Translations under genes and position numbers: made by a program
DNA from: Paraspadella gotoi
Lineage: Eukaryota > Chaetognatha
Assembly: GCA_051294375.1 (NCBI GenBank)
Contig: CM119268.1
Location: 2,005,486-2,069,485 of the forward strand
Length of the DNA: 64,000 nucleotides
Direction: 5' to 3'
Notes under the pieces: model-generated
Seen by the model: only the letters and a program-made list of their open reading frames with translations
Told to the model about the DNA's origin: nothing
Databases searched by the model: none
Part shown: positions 29,116-43,054 of the stretch, piece by piece
How the letters are laid out: the number at the start of each line of letters is the position of its first letter
How positions within the stretch are numbered: position 1 is the first letter of the stretch

Positions 29116-32100
29116 TATATTTAGATTTATATTTAGATTTATACCTGGGTATTCCATCGTACATTGATGACACCAGGAGAGCAAAGTCCTTTCATACTCG
29201 TTTGATGTAAATTGGACATGACGTCTTTCAAATCCCCTAATAAGAAAAAAAAAAGTCCTGGTAAATCTTATTCATTAAACGTTTTAATAAACGAAAATTA
29301 GTTTTTAATTATACGTGAAATAAATACAGAAAATACCGATTTTGATAGAACAAAGAAAATTTAAAAAATTTTTCGCTTATCGCCCATACTATGATCTATA
29401 TTTTGATATTTCAAATCAAAGCTGGAGTAATTGAAACTTTACTTACCTTTACTTGATAGTGTAAAATCATAGCCCAAACAAGTCCAAGGGTTAATTTTGA
29501 ATTTCCGTCCACAATATCGTGGAAGATATATAATTGAATTTCACACCTTTAAAAATTTTTTTTGAAATGTCAATTGAAAAAAATTTTATGACGTACAGTT
29601 AATGAAAGAAGTACAAAGAATACAAGTAAAAGAGTTTTTATTGATATAACGCTTTTTCTCATAATTACCTTTGCTTTCCAAAACTCCAATAACTTGTGTT
29701 AATATTGTTCAAATGAATGTACACGCATTTTTCCTTTCTCTGGTTAACTGAGCTCCACTGACTATTTCCAACAACTTTAGCAACGTTTCCCCACTCCTCA
29801 GGTCCATAAAGAGATCGTAAACCACATACCTAATGGAAAGAAAAATTTTCCAAATCCTCTTCCACTTCCGCATTTCCCGAGTTTTAAACAGATTCCTTCT
29901 TCTTCACACATACCCACGCTCCCTCCACTAGTGAGTTGATTATTGACCCATTTGGTGAAAGTTTTTTTCTGCACATCCTCGCGTTCGAAGGTTTTCTCCC
30001 TGATTAAGTCCTGCAAAGTTAGGAAACATTGATTTAGGTACATGATATCCAGATTTAGTTTAGGTTAAAGACTTTTATAAAGTTAAAGGAACAAGAATGA
30101 GGTTACTGGGTATGTGGGTATAAATACCATGCAGGAGGCATATAATTTTATCGACTCCACAAATACATTCAAAACCTATCTGGTAAAAAAAACCAAAACC
30201 AACAACTAGCAACGAAACGTGCTTAATGGGAGCTTGAATTTTAAAAAAACCAACACGTTTCTCTCACCTGCGACGGATCAATAACCTGGAAAAACCACAA
30301 CTCATTTTTCAATAAATGATTACGTATTAAATTGAAGCTCTTGAAGACCGACCTGAATGTGTGAACCTTCATGTTTTTCTTTGTCCTCTGTGTCCTTAGA
30401 GGACAAGGCACTTTCGGAATAAACTGGCGCCGCCATTGAGGAAGAAGAATATCAGAAGGCGAATTCTAAAGAAAAGAGGAGGTTAAAAATAAACTTAACA
30501 AAATTTAAATTTTGTTAAAAAAGAAGTTGAGTTAACTTAATCTGAGACATTAACACCCTGCAATTTAATGGTGGCCATCGACATTAGAGGTCTTTACGCA
30601 GATGGTCACAAAACCGAGATTTTACGATAATGAATTTTGACAGGCTCTTAACGAATGAACCGACCACTGGACTGACAACAGATGCTTCTCAAGAGTGAGA
30701 GAGACTCCGAGAGAGAGAGAGAACATCTCTCGAGATTCCTTCGGATAATCGGTTACTTTCGATGGCTCAGATTGATAAGACAAAACTCAATTTCGGCCTT
30801 AACTTCGGCGGCGACGACGACGATTACGACTTTCGACGAAAAACTTACTCAGTGAAAAGGAAGATTTCGTTGTTGGGTTACAAAGCAAGCAGGGAGCCTC
30901 ACCATGGCTGCGAATTCGACCTGAAAAAAAAAGAGCAGATATCGATGTGATATTTTTTGTTATTCGCTTCGGCGTTGTTATTCGATGCGTTAGGGTCGAG
31001 GAGCTACGTGTGAAAAATAAATTTTTAAGTCGATCGAAGTTTACTTTACAGACTAACAAAAGCATTATGCGGAATAGGGTATATTTTATACCAATTAGAT
31101 TTCAAAAAAAAGGAGGAAATGTTTTTCGGTCAAGTCAAAATCTTCTATTTAGTAAAAAAATTGGATCAATAACGAAATGAATTTTTGAAGTAATAACGAG
31201 TAATAATAAAAATACTTCAATCGGCATATAATTTCATTCAATATCTTTTTTGAAATACGCGATAAAGTTGGTGCTGATTAAACCGCGCACGCACACACGC
31301 AAGGAGAGAGAGAGAGAGAGAGAAATATGTTACTAATCAAATTGTTTTTATAGCGGAAAAGAACTAGAAAGCGGGAGTAGTTCGAGCACGATCGTACATA
31401 CATTTCGAAATAAAGTTCGCAGGTATTTTGGTTTGAAAAAGAAAAAAAAAACCAACAAAAAAATTACTTTTGTTAAAAACGAGGAAATATTTACGACGTT
31501 GCGATTCACGGGCGCGACGAGCGAAGGGACGAAGGGAAGGGACGAAGGGACGAAGGGACGAGGTAGCGGCGGTAAGTGCGGCGGTCGGCGGGTAAGGGAA
31601 GACCGAGGTGAAGGGGCTGAGCGCTTTATGATCTGACTCGAGAATGATCGGATCGCCCTGAGAGCTGGATGTCAGACCCACTCCTGGTTGAACCGGGCAG
31701 AGAATCGAAGAGGACGAAAAATACTCTTCTCCTCCAACTTCGAAACTGGACGGGAGTGAGCAACGGGAAGGAGAGAGGGCATAAACGGAGTATTAGTATT
31801 AGTACGCATTAAGGAAAAAAAAAAGAGAAATTAAGTGTATAAAAAGAATAACGAAATAAAATCACGCAGCAATAAAGATGGAGAGCGATAACTTTTTATC
31901 TCTCTCTCTTTCTCTCTCCCCCCATAATTTTTTTTTGGGGTTGTGATTCGCATCGTATCGAAGCGATGAAGAGATTTTCTGACCCCGAGAAATTAACCTC
32001 TTTCGCTTTTTTCGTTGGCATCGAAAGGAGAAGATTTATTCGTCGTCGGCCGTAAACATTAACGATCAAGGGTTCCAGTTTTTGTTTATAAACGCGCGAC

Positions 32101-33505
32101 GGAATTAATCGCGCCGCTTAACAAAAAAAAAACGTAGGAATTCAAAACTTTCTTTTGTTGTTGTTTAAATAAATCTGGAGGGGCCTCAAAATTGACCTCG
32201 ATCGCAACTCGAGCCATCTAGTGGCTAATCCTCACAAACCCCCCTCCAAAAAAAAGTAGTTCAATCGTTTCGTAGTTAACCCAGTTGGAGTGGGGGGGGG
32301 GGGTGTACTCTGCCCGGAAGAGAAAGGACAGAAAACGAAATTCTTCGAATTCGTTGGGATTTTTTCGAGAGTCGAGAGAAGAACCTCGAGGCGGCCAAAA
32401 CTTTTTTCTTTCCCCCTCGCTTTCTCCGCCAGCGTCTCTCCCCCTCTTTCTCCCCCCCCCCGCGATCCCCGGTTCGAGGAAACGAATTCGTAATCGACAG
32501 AAAAAAAAAAAAAAAAAACCCAAAACAAGCGAGGATTTAAAGAAATCGGTTTTGAATTACCCCGTTTCTAGTATGAACACCAGCGCTCTTGTTGGATTTC
32601 GAAATTTGAAAAAAAATTTGGGGCGAGACACCGACTTATTTTCTTTTAATTTGGAATAATATTCTTGCACTAGTTGGTGAAGTTCGTCATCGTCTTCCGT
32701 CTTTTGAGTCGCTTCTTCGCGTTCAATTTTCTGTTGTCTCACAAATACCAGCCTTGGCCAATGGCCATTTGCAATTGTTGCCATCAACTAATTACTGTCA
32801 AAGGAGTTTTATCGAAGACGTCTAAATACAGATTACGGTTACCAGCAGCTTGTACCAAGACAAAGATTATAGGTGAAGCCTAAAAATCTCAAGAAGCTAA
32901 AAAAAACCTTTTCTAGAGCCAAGACCGGAAGATGATTCTATTAGGCCTAATATCCGTTATCTTACGGCCTTGTCAAAAGCTAAAAGCTAAGCACCAAGAG
33001 ATAATAAATGCATTAGACGTAAACACAACCAGCTTCCTTTCTATTTTTTTTCCCTTCGCGCCTGTTTTTTTTTTTTTTTTTAAATTCAAAATCAAACTTT
33101 GACCCCCCCCTCCGTTTTTAAGGTTCGAACTGAAGATTTTTAATCGAGTCAATTCCCATCAAATAAATCAAACGAAAAAGATAACGCGGAGAAAAAGAAG
33201 AACTATAAAAAATTTAGTTATTTGTCGAAATATATTAAAAATCTACTTTTTGTTTATTACTGGGCTGGACGAGCACGAATAGTTTTAAACGAAATTCATC
33301 GTAAAAAAAAAATGAGAAAAATTTTTTGAAAAATATTTGATTCAAATTTGAGAAAGAGACGAACGCTGAGGAGAGACGAGGATAACGATTTTTTTTAGGA
33401 GAGTGAGAGAAGTTGGGATGTTCGAGGGCGAAAAACTCTCCAACACAAAAGCAAAGATCAAAAGAATGTCATGGAAAAGACATGCATGAAAAGTAAAGAG
33501 AGCCA
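29116..33505 (+). repeat. Direct duplicate of 24690-29112
   Basis: About 4.4 kb repeats 24690-29112 in the same orientation. It starts inside the short TTTAGATTTATA repeat beside dystrophin exon 24723-24817 and ends after CATGCATGAAAAGTAAAG, where copy 1 stops. Differences are mostly one-base gains or losses in homopolymers plus a change in minisatellite and GA-repeat length. This is what uncorrected long reads of one locus would give. Confidence 0.88.
29144..30436 (-). pseudogene. Duplicate of dystrophin exons 1-6 (copy 2)
   Basis: Within the direct duplicate, the first six dystrophin coding exons recur in order on the minus strand, from the MAAPVYSES start at 30436 down to the CH-domain exon near 29144-29240. 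Several exons have one-base deletions that break the frame, for example in the exon near 29458-29550 and in the YGGL segment around 29825. It lacks the rest of the gene. Most likely an assembly duplicate, not a real paralogue. Confidence 0.8.
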
Positions 33506-33540
33506 GTTCGTGTGAATATGTGTGGCTGGGTGTGTGAGTC

Positions 33541-33542
33541 TG

Positions 33543-33606
<64 letters not shown>
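33541..33606 (+). repeat. GA dinucleotide microsatellite
   Basis: About 33 uninterrupted GA units. It recurs with errors at 33781-33857 and, inverted as CT, at about 35734-35800. It marks the point where the artefactual copies meet and could itself have broken the assembly. Confidence 0.9.
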
Positions 33607-33609
<3 letters not shown>

Positions 33610-33698
33610 CAGATTTTTGAAAAGGTTATGAATTTAAAGAATATAAAAATTAAGGAAGATGTTATTCTTTAAAAAAAATACTCAATTGTTAGAAAGTG

Positions 33699-33723
33699 NN
33701 NNNNNNNNNNNNNNNNNNNNNNN
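33699..33723. other. Assembly gap (25 N)
   Basis: 25 Ns. The sequence just left (about 33488-33698) and just right (33724-33950) are two versions of the same stretch (GTGTGAATATGTGTG..., GA run, GGTTATGAATTTAAAGAA...). The gap is therefore between redundant copies. Confidence 0.95.
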
Positions 33724-33781
33724 AAGTAAGAGAGCCGTTCGTGTGAATATGTGTGGGCCTTGGTGTGTGAGTCTGTATTAT

Positions 33782-33860
<79 letters not shown>

Positions 33861-34755
33861 AGATTTTTTTGAAAAGGTTATGAATTTAAAGAATATAAAA
33901 ATTAAGGAAGATGTTATTCTTTTTAAAAAAAACTCAATTTTAGAAAGAGGAAAAAAAGTTTCAAAGCCAGTAAAACATTAAATAACCTATGTGTATTGTG
34001 TATAATAAAAAAGTAATTTTTTTTAACTTACCTTTAAACCTTTGGTGAAGCGTTTTGAAGTTTTTTATCAGATGCGGCGTAACAATCTACAAGTTTAATT
34101 AGTCTTGTTTTTTGGTACTTGCAATTAGTTAACAGTCAAATCAAAACCACATATAGCAGAAAAGCTTTCATTCTACTATCTGCAAACCCTGAAAAAAAAA
34201 TGAGCATAGAATAATTCAAAGGAATAACGAATTCAGTTTTCAGGGGCAACTCGTCAAATAAAATTACTTTCGTACTCGTTAATCTTGAATCTTCCCGTAA
34301 ACCTTTCCAATTCAACGCACAATTTCTAAAAGTCATTGGTCGAAAGCTACACAAAAGGACAACATTAAAATTAATAATTTATAAAGGGACGAGGATTTTT
34401 TGGTAAGTGTTGACTAGATAGCACAATTTGTAACTCACTTAGATATAACTTTACGAATGAAAACTGAAAAGCGATTAACAGTGTCGGACCTATAGGTAAT
34501 ATAGATTTTTATATGTCAATTATTACTCGTTTACGGCCAATTTAAAAAATTGTCCCTTCTTGAAATGCAAATTAGTTTATTGCCTCGCATTCAATGCACC
34601 AAAAGTCACGATTCGTTTAATCACTGATCCGAAATCCATCGATTTACAGGAGAGGGCGCATTAAACTGTCAATACTTGTTAAAAATTGGAAATCGTCTCC
34701 CGACTGTTGTTGTTGTTGTTGTGGTGTACGACGGTTGAAAAGTAGAGATCGAAAG
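33724..34755 (+). repeat. Spacer block, left arm of a palindrome
   Basis: A GA run followed by about 800 bp of AT-rich non-coding DNA, ending in (TGT)n and TAGAGATCGAAAG. The same block is present inverted at about 34815-35835 and directly at 45403-46227, where it joins the 3' end of gamma-SNAP. The 45403-46227 copy is probably the true genomic position. No gene is visible. Confidence 0.85.
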
Positions 34756-34800
34756 CGGGGTCGAAGGCGGGCGAACGACGACGACGAATCCGTGCGCATT
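34748..34800 (+). other. Inverted scrap of the gamma-SNAP last exon at the palindrome centre
   Basis: At the centre of the palindrome, GATCGAAAGCGGGGTCGAAG and the following GAC/GAA triplets are the reverse complement of gamma-SNAP codons at about 46268-46318 (acidic DDDDDD tail region). The switch occurs at the 9-bp match GATCGAAAG, which is also present in the spacer (about 46214). Confidence 0.75.
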
Positions 34801-34814
34801 CGTTCGTCGCTCTC

Positions 34815-35732
34815 TCTCCCCTTCCCCATCTCTTTCGATCTCTACTTTTCACCGTCGAACCACAACAACAACAACAACAGTCGGGAGACAGATTTCCAAA
34901 TTTTTAACAAGTATTGACAGTTAATGCCGCCCTCTCCTGTAAATCGATGGATTTCGGATCAGTGATTAAACGAAATCGTGACTTTGGTGCATTGAATGCG
35001 GAGGCAATAAACTAATTTGCATTTCAAAAGGGACAATTTTTTAGGATGGCCGTAAACGAGTAATAATTGACATATAAAAATCTATATTACCTATAGTCCG
35101 ACACTCTTAATCGCTTTTCAGTTTTCATTCGTAAAGTTTAATAATCTAAGTGAGTTACAAATGGTGCTATCTAGTAACACTTACCAAAAAATCCTCGTCC
35201 CTTTATAAATTTATTAATTTTAATGTTGTCCTTTTGTGGTAGCTTTCGACCAATGACTTTTAGAAATTGTGCGTTGAATTGAAAGGTTTTTACGGGAAGA
35301 TTCAAGATTAACGAGTACGAAAGTAATTTTTTGACGAGTTGCCCCTTAAAACCTGACATTCGTTATTCCTTTGAATATTCTATGCTCATTTTTTTTCAGG
35401 GTTTGCAGATAGTAGAATGAAAGCTTTTCTGCTAATATGTGGTTTTGATTTGACTGTTAACTAATTGCAAGTACCAAAAAACAAGACTAATTAAACCTTG
35501 TGAGATTGTCTACGCCGCATCTGATAAAAACTTCAAAACGCTTCACCAAAGTTTTAAAGGTAAGTTAAAAAAAATTACTTTTTTATTATTACACAATACA
35601 CATAGGTTATTTTAATGTTTTTACGGCTTGAAAACTTTTTTTTTCACTTTCTAACAATTGAGTATTTTTTTTAAAGAATAACATCTTCCTTAATTTTTAT
35701 ATTCTTTAAATTCATAACCTTTTCAAAAATCT

Positions 35733-35806
<74 letters not shown>

Positions 35807-35835
35807 ATATATACAGACTCACACACCCAGCCACA
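34815..35835 (-). repeat. Spacer block, right arm of the palindrome
   Basis: Reverse complement of the 33.5-34.75 kb spacer, including (ACA)n at about 34862-34880 and the CT run at 35734-35800. Individual bases differ from the left arm mainly by indels. No coding potential. Confidence 0.85.
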
Positions 35836-38800
35836 CATATTCACACGAACTGGCTCTCTTTACTTTTCATGCATGTCTTTTCCATGACATTCTTTTGGAT
35901 CTTTGCTTTTGTGTTGGAGAGTTTTTCGCCCTCGAACATCCCAACTTCTCTCACTCTCCTAAAAAAAACGTTATCCTCGTCTCTCCTCAGCGTTCGTCTC
36001 TTTCTCAAATTTGAATCAAATATTTTTCAAAAAATTTTTCTCATTTTTTTTTTACGATGAATTTCGTTTAAAACTATTCGTGCTCGTCCAGCCCAGTAAT
36101 AAACAAAAAGTAGATTTTTAATATATTTCGACAAATAACTAAATTTTTTATAGTTCTTCTTTTTCTCCGCGTTATCTTTTTCGTTTGATTTATTTTGATG
36201 GGAATTGACTCGATTAAAAATCTTCAGTTCGAACCTTAAAAACGGAGGGGGGGGTCAAAGTTTGATTTTGAATTTAAAAAAAAAAAAAAACAGGCGGAAG
36301 GGAAAAAAAATAGAAAGGAAGCTGGTTGTGTTTACGTCTAATGCATTTATTATCTCTTGGTGCTTAGCTTTTAGCTTTTGACAAGGCCGTAAGATAACGG
36401 ATATTAGGCCTAATAGAATCATCTTCCGGTCTTGGCTCTAGAAAAGTTTTTTTTTAGTTTCTTGAGATTTTTAGGCTTCACCTATAATCTTTGTCTTGGT
36501 ACAAGCTGCTGGTAACCGTAATCTGTATTTAGACGTCTTCGATAAAACTCCTTTGACAGTAATTAGTTGATGGCAACAATTGCAAATGGCCATTGGCCAA
36601 GGCTGGTATTTGTGAGACAACAGAAAATTGAACGCGAAGAAGCGACTCAAAAGACGGAAGACGATGACGAACTTCACCAACTAGTGCAGTAATATTATTT
36701 CCAAATTAAAAGAAAATAAGTTCGGTGTCTCGCCCCAAAATTTTTTTCAAATTTCGAAATCCAACAAGAGCGCTGGTGTTCATACTAGAAACGGGGTAAT
36801 TCAAAACCGATTTCTTTAAATCCTCGCGTTTGTTTTTTGTGGTTTTTTTTTTTTTTTTTTTTTTCTGTCGATTACGAATTCGTTTCCTCGAACCGGGGAT
36901 CGCGGGGGGGGGGAGAAAGAGGGGGGAGAGACGCTGGCGGGAGAAGCGAGGGGGAAAGAAAAAAGTTTTGGCCGCCTCGAGGTTCTTCTCTCGACTCTCG
37001 AAAAAATCCCAACGAATTCGAAGAATTTCGTTTTCTGTCCTTTCTCTTCCGGGCAGAGTACACCCCCCCCCCACTCCAACTGGGTTAACTACGAAACTGA
37101 TTGAACTACTTTTTTTTTGGAGGGGGGTTTGTGAGGATTAGCCACTAGATGGCTCGAGTTGCGATCGAGGTCAATTTTGAGGCCCTCCCAGATTATTTAA
37201 ACAACAACAAAAGAAAGTTTTGAATTCCTACGTTTTTTTTTTTTGTTAAGCGGCGCGATTAATTCCGTCGCGCGTTTATAAACAAAAACTGGGAACCCTT
37301 GATCGTTAATGTTTACGGCCGACGACGAATAAATCTTCTCCTTTCGATGCCAACGAAAAAAGCGAAAGAGGTTAATTTCTCGGGGTCAGAAAATCTCTTC
37401 ATCGCTTCGATACGATGCGAATCACAACCCCAAAAAAAAATTTAGGGGGGAGAGAGAAAGAGAGAGAGATAAAAAGTTATCGCTCTCCATCTTTTATTGC
37501 TGCGTGATTTATTTCGTTATCATTTTTTATACACTTAATTTCTCTTTTTTTTTTCCTTAATGCGTACTAATACTAATACTCCGTTTATGCCCTCTCCTCT
37601 CTTCCCGTTGCTCACTCCCGTCCAGTTTCGAAGAGTTGGAGGAGAAGAGTATTTTTCGTCCTCTTCGATTCTCTGCCGCGTTCAACCAGGAGTGGGTCTG
37701 ACATCCAGCTCTCAGGGCGATCCGATCATTCTCGAGTCAGATCATAAAGCGCTCAGCCCCTTCACCTCGGTCTTCCCTTACCCGCCGACCGCCGCACTTA
37801 CCGCCGCTACCTCGTCCCTTCGTCCCTTCGTCCCTTCGTCCCTTCGTCCCTTCGCTCGTCGCGCCCGTGAATCGCAACGTCGTAAATATTTCCTCGTTTT
37901 TACAAAGTAATTTTTTTGTTGGTTTTTTTTTTCTTTTTCAAACCAAAATACCTGCGAACTTTATTTCGAAATGTATGTACGATCCGTGCTCGAACTACTC
38001 CCGCTTTCTAGTTCTTTTCCGCTATAAAAACAATTTGATTAGTAACATATTTCTCTCTCTCTCTCTCTCTCTCCTTGCGTGTGTGCGTGCGCGGTTTAAT
38101 CAGCACCAACTTTATCGCGTATTTCAAAAAAGATATTGAATGAAATTATATGCCGATTGAAGTATTTTTATTATTACTCGTTATTACTTCAAAAATTCAT
38201 TTCGTTATTGATCCAATTTTTTTACTAAATAGAAGATTTTGACTTGACCGAAAAACATTTCCTCCTTTTTTTGAAATCTAATTGGTATAAAATATACCCT
38301 ATTCCGCATAATGCTTTTGTTAGTCTGTAAAGTAAACTTCGATCGACTTAAAAATTTATTTTTCACACGTAGCTCCTCGACCCTTAACGCATCGAATAAC
38401 AACGCCGAAGCGAATAACAAAAAAATTCACATCGATATCTGCTCTTTTTTTTTCAGGTCGAATTCGCAGCCATGGTGAGGCTCCCTGCTTGCTTTGTAAC
38501 CCAACAACGAAATCTTCCTTTTCACTGAGTAAGTTTTTCGTCGAAAGTCGTAATCGTCGTCGTCGCCGCCGAAGTTAAGGGCCGAAATTGAGTTTTGTCT
38601 TATCAATCTGAGCCATCGAAAGTAACCGATTATCCGAAGGAATCTCGAGAGATGTTCTCTCTCTCTCTCGGAGTCTCTCTCACTCTTGAGAAGCATCTGT
38701 TGTCAGTCCAGTGGTCGGTTCATTCGTTAAGAGCCTGTCAAAATTCATTATCGTAAAATCTCGGTTTGGTGACCATCTGCGTAAAGACCTCTAATGTCGA

Positions 38801-40262
38801 TTGGCCACCATTAAATTGCAGGGTGTTAATGTCTCAGATTAAGTTAACTCAACTTCTTTTTTAACAAAATATTTAAATTTTGTTAAGTTTATTTTTAACC
38901 TCCTCTTTTCTTTAGAATTCGCCTTCTGATATTCTTCTTCCTCAATGGCGGCGCCAGTTTATTCCGAAAGTGCCTTGTCCTCTAAGGACACAGAGGACAA
39001 AGAAAAACATGAAGGTTCACACATTCAGGTCGGTCTTCAAGAGCTTCAATTTAATACGTAATCATTTATTGAAAAATGAGTTGTGGTTTTTCCAGGTTAT
39101 TGATCCGTCGCAGGTGAGAGAAACGTGTTGGTTTTTTTAAAATTCAAGCTCCCATTAAGCACGTTTCGTTGCTAGTTGTTGGTTTTGGTTTTTTTTACCA
39201 GATAGGTTTTGAATGTATTTGTGGAGTCGATAAAATTATATGCCTCCTGCATGGTATTTATACCCACATACCCAGTAACCTCATTCTTGTTCCTTTAACT
39301 TTATAAAAGTCTTTAACCTAAACTAAATCTGGATATCATGTACCTAAATCAATGTTTCCAAACTTTGCAGGACTTAATCAGGGAGAAAACCTTCGAACGC
39401 GAGGATGTGCAGAAAAAAACTTTCACCAAATGGGTCAATATCAACTCACTAGTGGAGGGAGCGTGGGTATGTGTGAAGAAGAAGGAATCTGTTTAAAACT
39501 CGGGAAATGCGGAAGTGGAAGAGGATTTGGAAAATTTTTCTTTCCATTAGGTATGTGGTTTACGATCTCTTTATGGACCTGAGGAGTGGGGAAACGTTGC
39601 TAAAGTTGTTGGAAATAGTCAGTGGAGCTCAGTTAAACCAGAGAAAGGAAAAATGCGTGTACATCATTGAACAATATTAACAAAGTTATTGGAGTTTTGG
39701 AAAGCAAAGGTAATTATGAGAAAAAGCGTTATATCAATAAAAACTCTTTTACTTGTATTCTTTTGTACTTCTTTCATTAACTGTACGTCATAAAACTTTT
39801 TTTCAATTGACATTTCAAAAAAATTTTTAAAGGTGTGAAATTCATTATATATCTTCCAACGATATTGTGGACGGAAATTCAAAATTAACCCTTGGACTTG
39901 TTTGGCTATGATTTTACACTATCAAGTAAAGTAAGTAAAGTTTCAATTACTCCAGCTTTGATTTGAAATATCAAAATATAGATCATAGTATGGGCGATAA
40001 GCGAAAAATTTTTTAAATTTTTCTTTGTTCTATCAAAATCGTATTTTCTGTATTTATTTCACGTATAATTAAAAACTAATTTTCGTTTATTAAAACGTTT
40101 AATGAATAAGATTTACCAGGACTTTTTTTTTTCTTATTAGGGGATTTGAAAGACGTCATGTCCAATTTACATCAAACGAGTATGAAAGGACTTTGCTTCC
40201 TGGTGTCATCAATGTACGATGGAATACCCAGGTATAATCTAAAATATAAATCTAAATATAAA
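35836..40262 (-). repeat. Inverted copy of 24690-29112 (copy 3)
   Basis: About 4.4 kb in reverse orientation to copies 1 and 2, containing the minisatellite, the candidate 5' UTR exon (about 38455-38530), dystrophin exons and their introns. It continues without a gap into sequence matching 24231-24690 and then the transposon. It therefore spans the region where copy 1 has an N-gap and shows what lies there. Confidence 0.88.
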
Positions 40263-40686
40263 TCTAACCCATCAATTGTATTTACCTTGTTCGCAGGAGT
40301 TAACGTTCGTAACTTGACGTCTTCCTGGACTTCGGGTTTGGCCTTTCAACGCACCTTATTCACAAATTCAAACCTTCCTTGTTCTCATTCGACGACGTTC
40401 GACTGGGGATGACGAAGGAACAGGTCAGGCGAGATAGTGAAAATCCCAATCATCAATCGGTTTTTTTTGGGGGGGGTTTGTTTTGTCGCCTTGTTTTTTT
40501 TTTGGTTTTTTGTTGTTTTTTTTGTTTTGAGAAAAATTGTCTCTCTTCTTCACTTCAGCAGGCTCGAGCACGCCTTCATTCTCGCCGAGACGAGTTTGGT
40601 ATCGAGCGTCTGCTCGACGTCGAGGACGTGCGGCGGGACAATCCGACAAGAAGTCGATCATGATGTACCTCATGTACTTTTTTTCA
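38945..40686 (+). pseudogene. Inverted duplicate of dystrophin N-terminal exons (copy 3)
   Basis: All eight exons of the dystrophin actin-binding region recur on the plus strand. They run from ATGGCGGCGCCAG at 38945 (MAAPVYSES), through the 18-nt exon near 39095-39112, to the CH2 exon ending near 40686. Frame-breaking single-base indels are frequent; for example, the KWVNNQ exon lacks two bases and the CH2 exon around 40560-40660 carries several. It is best read as an error-rich copy of the gene at 24263-26021. Confidence 0.82.
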
Positions 40687-40786
40687 GTCAGTTCTATATT
40701 CTTATATTAAAAGTAGACTATAGTTAATACTCATGTACTCAACGTGTGCAAAAACGAAATCATTCCTAATTTTATGTACACGGTAG

Positions 40787-42977
40787 TAGAACATTTGATC
40801 CGACAAAGTTTTAATTAGATAACCAGTCTGGGTGTCATCTGTTCGTTTTTCCAAGCTCTTTTTAACTAAAATTTTTTAGTTAAAATTTTTAGTAAAAAAG
40901 TTTCATTTAAAAAAAAACTTTTTCGCCCGAGCTAGGGTGTTGAAGAGTCAAAATATGGAATTCACCATTTTTTAAGTATTTTTTCCCTTTTTCCAGTTAA
41001 TTTTTTAATATAATAATCTTTAATCAAGTTAATTACTTCTGATAATGATTTTAATTTATCCTATTAACTGTTTTTAAAACCATTCATTAAAAAATATTAG
41101 TTTTTAGCTTAAGCAAGGGGTTGAAGAGCTAAAATGTTTAAATATTTTTTTTTTTAATATTTATAAATTTTAATTTATTTTTTTAAAAGATAACTTATTT
41201 TAATAATGGTAATGAAAATATTTGATATCTTTAAATGCTTTTAGGCGACTTACCACAGCTTTAGTTAACAAAAACTCTTATGATCCAAAGCAATTAATTT
41301 TAACTTTTAATCACAAAATATAATTGTTATAAGATAAATTATTTAAATAATATTCGAATATTATAAAAAAATGTTTTACTTTATATATATAAAATTTATT
41401 TAAAAAATAATTTTAAAAAATGATATCTTTTTTGTACGGATTTGTACGGATAAGAGAAATAGTTTTGGTTTAACCTCTATTCACAAATATTTTGTTATTA
41501 AATAAATAATTTTTCTTTAATATACAATAATTTTTAAAAAAAATAATGTTTTTTACTTTTTCATTAAATAATTGTTTAACAAAGTTTTGTTTTTCTCACT
41601 AAATCTAAAAAACACAAGGAAAAGAAAGTTAAGTTTATAAAAGATTAATTAAAAATAACTACCTCTTATCGTCCGATTCATATATTTAATTAATTTATAA
41701 ATTAATTAGATACTATTTTAATATATAATAATATTATTAAATTGTTAATTAATTTACTTTGATTAGCAAATTATTAACAGTTTTGAAATATAAAATTGTG
41801 TTAACTGTTTATTGATTTTTTAGATTTATAAAAAAAAATATGTTAACAAAAAAAAATTTAATAAATTTGTTAATAATTCTTATTTTATCATTGTTAACAA
41901 ATTCATTAAATTTTCTTGTAATCTCTAAAAAACAACAAAAAAAGAAAGGATCAAACAATGATATGTTAACAAATATTTTTTTATGAAAAAAGTTTTTCTA
42001 AAGTCTAAATTTAAAATTTTAAATTAAAGTATAAATCATTTCTATCCTAGCATCACCAGTAAGTCCCTCCCGTAGCCATAACCTCCGCTTTGCATCCAAG
42101 GCCAAGCATGACCTTGAACCTATCATCGCCCATTAAACTTTTCCCATCTGTAACTTTCCAGTTGGGTATAACTACAACAACTTTGTTGATCATAATGCTC
42201 ACTTTTACTTATTCAACCTGAATTACATTACCTCAAATTGTTAAAAACAACACTAACCCTTACCCTAATTCTTGCTAAAATGGCCATAACTAGAAACATT
42301 AGTTTAGTTAATTAACAAAATTATTATTTTCTATGCGATATCGCATAAAATCTGGATAGTGATATCATTTGAATAATTATATTTTTGGTTGTAACAATTT
42401 CATTATATGATAAAAAATTTATGAAATTGCTTTGTTTTTAAGATGATCTTTAAAAGAAAAACTTTTTAAAAATAGTCATAATAGTTTTTAATGCTTTTAA
42501 TTATAAAAAATTAATTAACTATGTTAATTAACGTTAACAAAACCATTGTAAAAATTTTCAAATATTTTTATATTATCATGATTAAAATATTGTAATCCTT
42601 AAAAAAATAAAAAATATTATTTGAAAATATTAAAAAAAGACAATTTAGAAATTTTTAGCTCTTAACACCCTGGCTTAAGCCTAAACTAATATTTTTTGTG
42701 AATGAATGTTTTTTAAAAATAGTTTAAATATGATAATTTGGAAAGACATTATCATTAGTAATTAACATGATAATGATAATTATATTTAAAAAATACTGAA
42801 AAAAGCTAAAAAATACTCATAAAAGGTGAAATTCGATATTTTGGCTCTTTAACACGGACTCGGCGAAAAAGTTTTTTTTTAAAAAAACTTTTTAGTTAAA
42901 AAGAGCTTGAAAAACGAACAGAATGACACCGGAGACTGGTTGTTTATTTAAAAACATTGTCGGATTCAATGTGTCTA
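40787..42977. mobile_element. Inverted copy of the fold-back transposon
   Basis: This is the reverse complement of the element at 21838-24040, with the same target duplication (CACGGTAG, 40779-40786 and 42978-42985). Because flanks and element are identical in arrangement, it is part of the inverted duplicate and not an independent insertion. It helps define the element borders. Confidence 0.87.
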
Positions 42978-43054
42978 CACGGTAGTCACTCTTCAATTAA
43001 TTGCAAGCGCTGCGACTTTTTTTTTTTTTTCTCCGTTACTTGTTAATTATTTAG

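Noticed and set aside
40787-42977. An independent second insertion of the transposon
   Set aside because: It has the same target duplication and the same flanking exons as the first, so it was copied along with its surroundings.
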